A stretch of DNA of 11,347 nt from JAPKEZ01 sp047638975 (GTDB lineage: Bacteria > Planctomycetota > UBA1135), in assembly GCA_047638975.1 (NCBI GenBank), contig JBLINB010000051.1, positions 1 to 11,347 on the forward strand, read 5' to 3'. Shown piece by piece: positions 6,687 through 11,347 of the stretch (position 1 is the stretch's first letter; the number at the start of each line of letters is the position of its first letter). Made by a program: the position numbers and the translations under genes. The notes under the pieces are model-generated. The model saw only the letters and a list, made by a program, of their open reading frames with translations, did no database searches and had not been told where the DNA came from.

Positions 6687-7246
6687 TAATCAATCTCATC
6701 GGGGTTAAGCTCAGGCCACAAAAACTCATAGAGTTCGAAATCGCGTTCAACAGCCCAGGTGTCAACTAAAGCTTCAAGCACGTAGTCTTTGAATTCTTCG
6801 CTGTTGGTAGTGGGGTAACTGATCGTAATAAAGACCCGCGTGAATTCCGGCTTCTTTTCATCTTCTGTTTCACTAAGGTCTTCGCTTTGGTTCTTGCGAT
6901 AATCGCGCCACACGCCTTCAAGGTCATTGGCGGAGGCACTAGCGAATTGCGATGAGTCGCCAACTCCGATTACGTATTTGAATTGGCCAAAACCTTCCTC
7001 AGAAAAATCTCCGCTATAGCCATCGATTAAGTCGACGACCAAGCCACATTCTATTTGATGCAATAAGCTTTTCCCGAGGCGTGCAGAAATGGAGAGGGCG
7101 CGTCCGCGGGTGGCTTTTTCTATTGCTCCAGCACGAATTTGCATAACCGTGGTGAAAATAATGGCCAACAAAGTTACGGCGGCCATAATTTCAAGCAGAG
7201 TAAAACCTGCACGGGTGTTTTTTGCTCTAGAAATCACGCTCGACAT
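6686..7246 (-). CDS. gspI: Type II secretion minor pseudopilin GspI
   Basis: This is a minor pseudopilin, in known systems part of the GspI-J-K tip complex of the pseudopilus. The prepilin motif is RAGFTLLEIMAAVTLL, with cleavage after G14 and Glu at mature position 5 (E19), followed by one hydrophobic helix. At 186 residues it is longer than the usual GspI, which I recall as around 120-130. The extra length includes a highly charged, probably flexible stretch around residues 110-135 (SEDLSETEDEKK). Assignment as GspI rests on gene order G-H-I-J and the prepilin helix; the globular part is not distinctive. The start lies inside the end of gspH (20-base overlap) and the stop is shared with the gspJ start. 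No Shine-Dalgarno is evident at normal spacing; an AAGGAA lies too far upstream, within gspH. Confidence 0.8.
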   Translation of the reverse strand: MSSVISRAKNTRAGFTLLEIMAAVTLLAIIFTTVMQIRAGAIEKATRGRALSISARLGKSLLHQIECGLVVDLIDGYSGDFSEEGFGQFKYVIGVGDSSQFASASANDLEGVWRDYRKNQSEDLSETEDEKKPEFTRVFITISYPTTNSEEFKDYVLEALVDTWAVERDFELYEFLWPELNPDEID

Positions 7247-7781
7247 AAATGGTAGGTTCTAGAGTTCCTTGTGCGACACTGGCAATACCAGTAAGCCCGA
7301 GGATGCGGATAGTCAGTTCGTAATCAGTATTCTGCTCAGCACCAAGATAGATGTAAACATCGCGTGCAGCGCCCTGGGCATCAAAAGGGATCGAGTATTT
7401 GCCTTCGCGAATGCGGACCCCACGTGGGTCAAGAATGCTACGTAGCATTACACCATCACTGACTTTGTGCCAGCGCAAGATGGGCTTGTCTTCGTCATTC
7501 GCTATTAACTTTCCTTGGTCATCAAAGGGTAGTTGAATCCCGAAACGTTGCTCCTCGAAATCAAGCACTAGGGCATAACTTTGGCCGCGTCCTATTGCTT
7601 GCATGCGCGCAAAATCGAGATTGGCAATCAGCTCGCGTGCCATAGACTCATTACGAGTCGATGGTAAAGCGCTATCAAGGCGAACAACAGCCATGCTCAT
7701 AAGTAGCGATATCAGAATCACTACTGCAGTTATTTCAATCAGAGTGAAGCCAGCAGCGCGTGTGTGCTGGCGCGATATCAT
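7227..7781 (-). CDS. gspH: Type II secretion minor pseudopilin GspH
   Basis: This is a minor pseudopilin of the T2SS inner-membrane pseudopilus. The prepilin motif AAGFTLIEITAVVILISLL is near-canonical: cleavage after G11, F12 as the first mature residue, and E16 at mature position 5. Its 184 residues suit GspH. The region from about 45 (ARELIANLDFARMQAIGRGQSY) matches the helix-then-strand pattern found after the N-terminal helix in GspH/FimT proteins. The rest is beta-rich. It sits between gspG and gspI. The start overlaps the gspG stop by four bases (ATGA), the usual sign of translational coupling, and its end overlaps the gspI start by 20 bases. Confidence 0.87.
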   Translation of the reverse strand: MISRQHTRAAGFTLIEITAVVILISLLMSMAVVRLDSALPSTRNESMARELIANLDFARMQAIGRGQSYALVLDFEEQRFGIQLPFDDQGKLIANDEDKPILRWHKVSDGVMLRSILDPRGVRIREGKYSIPFDAQGAARDVYIYLGAEQNTDYELTIRILGLTGIASVAQGTLEPTIYVERDF

Positions 7782-8194
7782 TCGTCGATAGTTTCAGAAG
7801 AAATATCGGCGTCCATGTTCTCACCACCTGGGGCGCCATCCGCACCGTAGCAAGTGATCACTGGGCGATTATCAGAATCAAACTCATACATGTATTCGTT
7901 ATTCCATGGGTCTAACGGAATGCGCTTAATAATCGGCTCGCCACTGATTGGATCTGGCTCGGCTAAAACCTCTAAGCTTTCTGGATATTTAAAAGTGGAT
8001 GACTTGTACATATCTATTGCACCTTGAAACAACCGGATTTGGTTTTCTGCGATTTTGTATTGACTCTTAAAAAGTGAGTTCCAGACGTTTGTACCGACGG
8101 TGCCAAGTAGCAAGCCAACGATGAGGACCACTACCATGATTTCAATCAGGGTGAATCCAGCGCTGCGTGATTTTGAGTGAGTTGTTTTTTTCAT
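7778..8194 (-). CDS. gspG: Type II secretion major pseudopilin GspG
   Basis: This is the main subunit of the T2SS pseudopilus. I chose the ATG at 8194 (138 residues). It begins MKKTTHSKSRSAGFTLIE, a 13-residue basic leader typical of prepilins, and follows the gspF stop by two bases. An in-frame ATG at 8230 would add 12 residues lying inside gspF and is less likely. Cleavage falls after G13, and E18 is mature Glu5. The body has the GspG hallmarks: the helix with QIRLFQGAIDMYK, then YPESLEVL, the PLDPWNNEYMYE segment, and a C-terminal GADGAPGGENMDADI that matches the calcium-binding loop of GspG. This loop, together with gene order, separates it from type IV pilins. The stop overlaps the gspH start (ATGA). 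Confidence 0.95.
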   Translation of the reverse strand: MKKTTHSKSRSAGFTLIEIMVVVLIVGLLLGTVGTNVWNSLFKSQYKIAENQIRLFQGAIDMYKSSTFKYPESLEVLAEPDPISGEPIIKRIPLDPWNNEYMYEFDSDNRPVITCYGADGAPGGENMDADISSETIDE

Positions 8195-8196
8195 AA

Positions 8197-9477
8197 TTAG
8201 AAGTTTTGTGTCATCTGCAATACTGGCCAAAGAATAGCCAAGATGATGAAGCCCACCATAACCGCTAAAACTAAAATTAGAATCGGTTCGATGAGGGAAG
8301 TAAATTTTTGAGTAGCGATTTCGACTTCTTCTTGGTAACTGTCACCAATTTGTTGCATCATTTGGTCGAGTTCGCCGGATTGCTCACCAACGGCAATCAT
8401 ATACCCGAGTAGTGGTGGGAAGACTCCGGAGGCTTTAATCGGACCTGCGATATCGGCGCCTTCTAGAATCTTTTCACGCACTTCGGTGATGGTGTTTTCC
8501 ATCAATTTATTGCCGAGTACGGTGCGGTTTACTTCGAGACAGCGCACTACGGGTACGCCGGAAGCGAGTAGCGTAGCAAAGGTTTGTGAAAAACGAGCGA
8601 TGGCTTGTTTCTTGATGAGATCTCCGGCTACCGGTATGTCTAAGAGCATAGTGTCTATTTTTAGACGACCTTTTTCGGAAGAGTAGATCATATTGAAGCC
8701 CAACATACCTAAGATCATTATAAAGATGACCAGCCACCAGTATCCAATTAAGAAATCAGAAGCACCTTGTAGGATTTGGGTAGGCAAGGGTAGTTCGGTT
8801 CCTTGATTCGCTAGCATCACCGTTATTTTCGGTACGACAAAACCGATCAACAGCGCCACCACTAACAAGCCAACCACTAACATCACGATAGGGTAAGTCA
8901 TCGCGGCCTGCACCTTATTACGCACACGCGCCTGCTCTTGCATGAAGCCGGACATCTTCATCAGCACTTCATCTAGGTGGCCAGAGGCCTCTCCGGCGCG
9001 CACCATAGATACGTTGAGCTCGTCAAAGTAATCAGGGTGTGCAGCCATCGCATCAGCTATGGGCGCACCTTGAGAAATGCGTTCGCGCAGATCTCTGAAC
9101 AATATAGACAAACGCTTGTTCTCGGTTTGTTCAATAATGGCACGCAGAGCTTCGGTAATGGGAATACCAGCTTTTGTTAAAGTTGCAAGTTGACGGGTGA
9201 AGGTGGCTACATCGTCAGTTTTCGTTTTAGAACGCGAGGCGCCTTCTCCGCGTCCACGCGCAGCATCTAAACGTTTTTGTAATTTAGATTGCTTTTGTGC
9301 CTTGGCTTTTCCGCCTTTGGACTTTATCTTTTTACCACCTTTAGTCTCGACGACCTCATTTACAAATTTGCCTTGACGTTTGCATTTACTACGTGCATCA
9401 CGTTCAGAGTCGGCGTCAATGACACCACTCGCTTTTTTACCTTTGGCGTCGAAGCCTTTCCACTCGTAAATAGGCAT
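8197..9477 (-). CDS. gspF: Type II secretion inner-membrane platform protein GspF
   Basis: This polytopic inner-membrane protein forms the assembly platform on which the GspE ATPase acts to extrude pseudopilin. It has 426 residues. The N-terminus (MPIYEWKGFDAKGKKASGVIDAD) is typical of GspF. Two T2SSF repeats follow, about 90-215 and 293-415, with membrane segments near 195-220, 240-265 and 397-422. Motifs TRQLATLTKAGIPITEAL and AGEASGHLDEVL, and their second-repeat counterparts ASGVPVVRCLE and VGEQSGELDQM, are canonical. A Lys/Arg/Gly-rich linker (about 44-87) between the N-terminal strand region and the first repeat is strongly basic and probably flexible. The ATG overlaps the gspE stop by one base (TAATG) and the TAA precedes gspG by two bases. 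Confidence 0.96.
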   Translation of the reverse strand: MPIYEWKGFDAKGKKASGVIDADSERDARSKCKRQGKFVNEVVETKGGKKIKSKGGKAKAQKQSKLQKRLDAARGRGEGASRSKTKTDDVATFTRQLATLTKAGIPITEALRAIIEQTENKRLSILFRDLRERISQGAPIADAMAAHPDYFDELNVSMVRAGEASGHLDEVLMKMSGFMQEQARVRNKVQAAMTYPIVMLVVGLLVVALLIGFVVPKITVMLANQGTELPLPTQILQGASDFLIGYWWLVIFIMILGMLGFNMIYSSEKGRLKIDTMLLDIPVAGDLIKKQAIARFSQTFATLLASGVPVVRCLEVNRTVLGNKLMENTITEVREKILEGADIAGPIKASGVFPPLLGYMIAVGEQSGELDQMMQQIGDSYQEEVEIATQKFTSLIEPILILVLAVMVGFIILAILWPVLQMTQNF

Positions 9478-11210
9478 TAGCTCATGTCGAGTTGGGTCAC
9501 TCGTAATACTTCATCTGGTGAGGTGATACCGGCTATGACTTTTGCGTTTCCGTCAGAGCGCAGGGTACGCATACCACCAGCTACAGCAGCGCGTTTAAGC
9601 ACTGTAGCCGATTCGTTATTCATCACCAATTCGCGAAGGTCATCGGTCATTGGCATCAATTCGTACAGCGCAGTTCGTCCTGAGAAGCCGGAGTGAAAGC
9701 ACTCGGGACAACCTTTAGCGACAGCCATTTTGCCGTCTGTAAGTTCGTCTGGACGGATACCGATAGCGTGCAACTGACTAAGATGATGATCGTCTGGTGT
9801 AACCCATTCGTGGCAGGACTTGCACAGACAACGCACCAAGCGTTGCGCGACAACCAGCACTAATGAAGATGATACGAGATAAGGCTCGAGACCCAAGTCA
9901 ATCAAACGCGTGACGGTGCTTGGAGCATCGTTGGTGTGTACTGTAGAGAACACCAAGTGACCGGTAATCGCTGCACGAATCGCAATCTCTGCGGTCTCAA
10001 CATCACGAATCTCACCAACCATCATCACGTCTGGGTCTTGGCGCAAAAAGGAGCGTAGGCCAGCACTAAAAGTTAAGCCCTTTTTAGTATTCACTTGCAC
10101 CTGAGAAATACCGTCGAGTTGGTACTCAACAGGATCTTCTATCGTAAGAATGTTCTTCTCTCCGGTGCTAATCGCTGTTAAAGAACCATATAGGGTCGTC
10201 GTTTTACCCGAACCGGTTGGCCCCGTAACCAAAATGATGCCGTGCGGGAACTTAACGTAATGCTTAAGAGTGGCGAGATTCTGCTCGTCTAGGCCAATGG
10301 ACTCTAACTCGTAAACACGTGCTGACTTATCAAGCAAGCGTAGCACACAGCGTTCTCCTTCGGCGGTAGGCACTACCGAAATACGCACGTCAACTTCTCC
10401 GTCGCCAATGCGCACTGAAGCGCGTCCGTCTTGTGGCAAGCGGCGTTCAGCGATGTCGAGTTGTCCCATAACCTTGATTCGCGAAGTGATAGCATCCTGC
10501 GCGTTTTTAGGGATGGACTCCATGTCGTAAAGTATGCCGTCGATTCTAAAACGAATCTGCATACGATCGGTGTAGGGCTGGAAGTGCACGTCAGAGGCGC
10601 GCAACTTTAGAGCTTGGAAAATTAGCGAATTAACTAACTTAATAATCGGAGCTTTGTTGGCGACATCGAGCAAGTCTTCACTTTCATCGAGGTCTGCAAC
10701 TAAGCCCATGATATCGTCTTGGGCTAAATCATCGAGAGCGTCATCGACACCATCAGAACGATTGCGAAAAGCACGATTAATCAACTCCGTGATTTCTGGG
10801 CGCGGAGCTAATACGAAACGTACAGCAGCAGGCAGCATCGCCGCCAGATCATCTTGCGGATGAAAGTCTAGAGGATGCGCACACGCAATTACGATAGTGC
10901 CATCTTCTTCCTTGCGAATCGCAATGACATCGTGGGCGCGTGCAAAAGCTAAAGGCACCGTATCAACGAATAGGGCCGGCACCTGAGTACCTGTTAATTC
11001 GGTAACCAACTCAATGTTTAAGTGCTCACCAAAAGCTGCAAGTACTTTGACATCATCGACACCTCTGCTTGTCAGAATTCGGTCGAGAGACTTGCCCGAG
11101 CTAATAGACTGCTCAGTTAGTTTGTGAACTTCGTTATCGTCAAGTTCTGAATGCTTGACGATAAGCTGATGCAGGCTAGGCCTGGCAGTAGACGTTTCTG
11201 TGTCAGTCAC
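9477..11210 (-). CDS. gspE: Type II secretion ATPase GspE
   Basis: This cytoplasmic hexameric ATPase powers pseudopilus assembly in the T2SS. It has 577 residues. An N-terminal GspE/PilB-type domain (about 1-150) is joined by an acidic linker (about 153-183) to a RecA-like core. Walker A is GPTGSGKT (330-337), the Asp box lies around 353-362 (ILTIEDPVEY), Walker B is MMVGE with catalytic E400 followed by IRD, and the His box is GHLVFSTVHTNDA (417-429). A zinc-binding module has CxxC pairs at C463/C466 and C501/C504, characteristic of GspE and PilB and missing from retraction ATPases. The start is GTG at 11210, five bases after the stop of an upstream gene, with no Shine-Dalgarno. The stop overlaps the gspF ATG. 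The name GspE over PilB rests on the following F-G-H-I-J order. Confidence 0.96.
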   Translation of the reverse strand: MTDTETSTARPSLHQLIVKHSELDDNEVHKLTEQSISSGKSLDRILTSRGVDDVKVLAAFGEHLNIELVTELTGTQVPALFVDTVPLAFARAHDVIAIRKEEDGTIVIACAHPLDFHPQDDLAAMLPAAVRFVLAPRPEITELINRAFRNRSDGVDDALDDLAQDDIMGLVADLDESEDLLDVANKAPIIKLVNSLIFQALKLRASDVHFQPYTDRMQIRFRIDGILYDMESIPKNAQDAITSRIKVMGQLDIAERRLPQDGRASVRIGDGEVDVRISVVPTAEGERCVLRLLDKSARVYELESIGLDEQNLATLKHYVKFPHGIILVTGPTGSGKTTTLYGSLTAISTGEKNILTIEDPVEYQLDGISQVQVNTKKGLTFSAGLRSFLRQDPDVMMVGEIRDVETAEIAIRAAITGHLVFSTVHTNDAPSTVTRLIDLGLEPYLVSSSLVLVVAQRLVRCLCKSCHEWVTPDDHHLSQLHAIGIRPDELTDGKMAVAKGCPECFHSGFSGRTALYELMPMTDDLRELVMNNESATVLKRAAVAGGMRTLRSDGNAKVIAGITSPDEVLRVTQLDMS

Positions 11211-11215
11211 GATAA

Positions 11216-11347
11216 TTATTTATTGTCTTCCGAAACGTTTTCGGTTACGCCACCAGAAGTTGAGTAGCTTGGATTAGCGAACGCCGACAGGTTTAGCTGC
11301 GCAGTATCGCTTTCTCCGTTTTCATCATCATCTTGCGGCAAGATGAT
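11216..11347 (-). CDS. C-terminal fragment of the gene upstream of gspE
   Basis: An open frame runs from the window edge to a TAA at 11218-11216, giving 43 visible C-terminal residues (from IILPQDDDENGESD to VSEDNK). It is polar, acidic at first, then Ser/Thr/Asn-rich, with no membrane segment, which fits a disordered tail. The stop lies five bases before the gspE GTG in the same direction, so it is very probably co-transcribed. In many T2SS clusters gspD (secretin) or gspC precedes gspE, so a GspD tail is a reasonable guess, but nothing in these residues proves it. Two inverted repeats lie inside this stretch (11327-11347 and 11230-11244). Confidence 0.6.
   Translation of the reverse strand: MILPQDDDENGESDTAQLNLSAFANPSYSTSGGVTENVSEDNK
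11230..11244. repeat. Short inverted repeat just upstream of gspE
   Basis: CCGAAA (11230-11235) and TTTCGG (11239-11244) flank the three bases CGT. It ends about 20 bases before the gspE GTG, inside the last codons of the upstream gene. It could form a 6-bp hairpin in the message at the gene junction, but it is short enough to be chance. Confidence 0.35.
11327..11347. repeat. Perfect 10-bp inverted repeat at the right edge
   Basis: The arms ATCATCTTGC (11327-11336) and GCAAGATGAT (11338-11347) flank a single central G at 11337. The symmetry may extend past the window edge. It lies inside the coding end of the gene before gspE, where it encodes residues IILPQDDD in part. In RNA it could fold as an 8-bp stem with a 5-base loop. 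Confidence 0.75.

Noticed and set aside
8195..8230. A longer GspG starting at the ATG at 8230
   Set aside because: It would overlap the end of gspF and give a 25-residue leader with a non-basic start; the ATG at 8194 gives a classic 13-residue basic prepilin leader two bases after the gspF stop.
5826..11210. A type IV pilus operon instead of a T2SS
   Set aside because: GspG ends in the calcium-loop pattern GGENMDADI, and the E-F-G-H-I-J order with no retraction ATPase fits T2SS; related ATPase and platform proteins alone would not decide it.
1..11347. CRISPR arrays, tRNA or rRNA genes, insertion sequences, attachment sites
   Set aside because: No regularly spaced repeats, cloverleaf-like stretches, transposase motifs or flanking terminal repeats were seen; nearly every base is accounted for by coding sequence.

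Overview
The window is a densely packed bacterial chromosome segment with almost no non-coding DNA: the longest gap between genes is 28 bases. It carries complete or partial genes for System II cytochrome c maturation (CcsA-like), folate metabolism (FolD), a rhomboid protease, a large unrecognised exported protein, seryl-tRNA synthetase, and a six-gene type II secretion (T2SS) operon gspE-F-G-H-I-J. The pseudopilins, the T2SS and an exported protein with a Sec-type leader point to a two-membrane bacterium. Base composition is near balanced by eye, and none of the complete genes has a convincing Shine-Dalgarno sequence. System II cytochrome c biogenesis, weak Shine-Dalgarno use and the style of the 673-residue protein (signal peptide, helical N-terminus, EF-hand-like loop, beta-rich C-terminus) would fit Planctomycetota. 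A myxobacterial or other deltaproteobacterial-type lineage is the main alternative. This placement is inference, not proof.

Layout from left to right. Bases 2-832 (+) hold the C-terminal part of a CcsA/ResC-type protein. It converges on folD (829-1710, -), and their stop codons overlap. folD is divergent from a three-gene + strand run: rhomboid (1739-2509), the unknown exported protein (2529-4550) and serS (4555-5823), with gaps of 19 and 4 bases. The 28-base folD/rhomboid gap carries an 8-bp inverted repeat that places a TAGAAT hexamer on each strand. Each hexamer has a TTG-starting -35-like hexamer exactly 17 bases upstream, so it looks like a pair of interlocked, mutually exclusive promoters.

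serS then converges, with a 2-base gap, on the end of the T2SS operon, which runs leftward from the right edge. A C-terminal fragment of an upstream gene (11216-11347) comes first, followed by gspE (9477-11210), gspF (8197-9477), gspG (7778-8194), gspH (7227-7781), gspI (6686-7246) and gspJ (5826-6686). Every junction in this operon is a 1-20 base overlap or a 2-5 base gap, so the genes are almost certainly translated from one message. Together they encode the ATPase, the inner-membrane platform protein, the major pseudopilin and three minor pseudopilins. No gspK, gspL or gspM follows gspJ; the secretin and remaining parts must lie upstream or elsewhere.

Most genes are ordinary housekeeping or secretion genes. 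The items most worth a second look are the symmetric divergent promoter, the 673-residue exported protein of unknown function, a perfect 10-bp inverted repeat at the right edge in the gene before gspE, and lineage-specific tails and linkers in GspJ, GspI and GspF.
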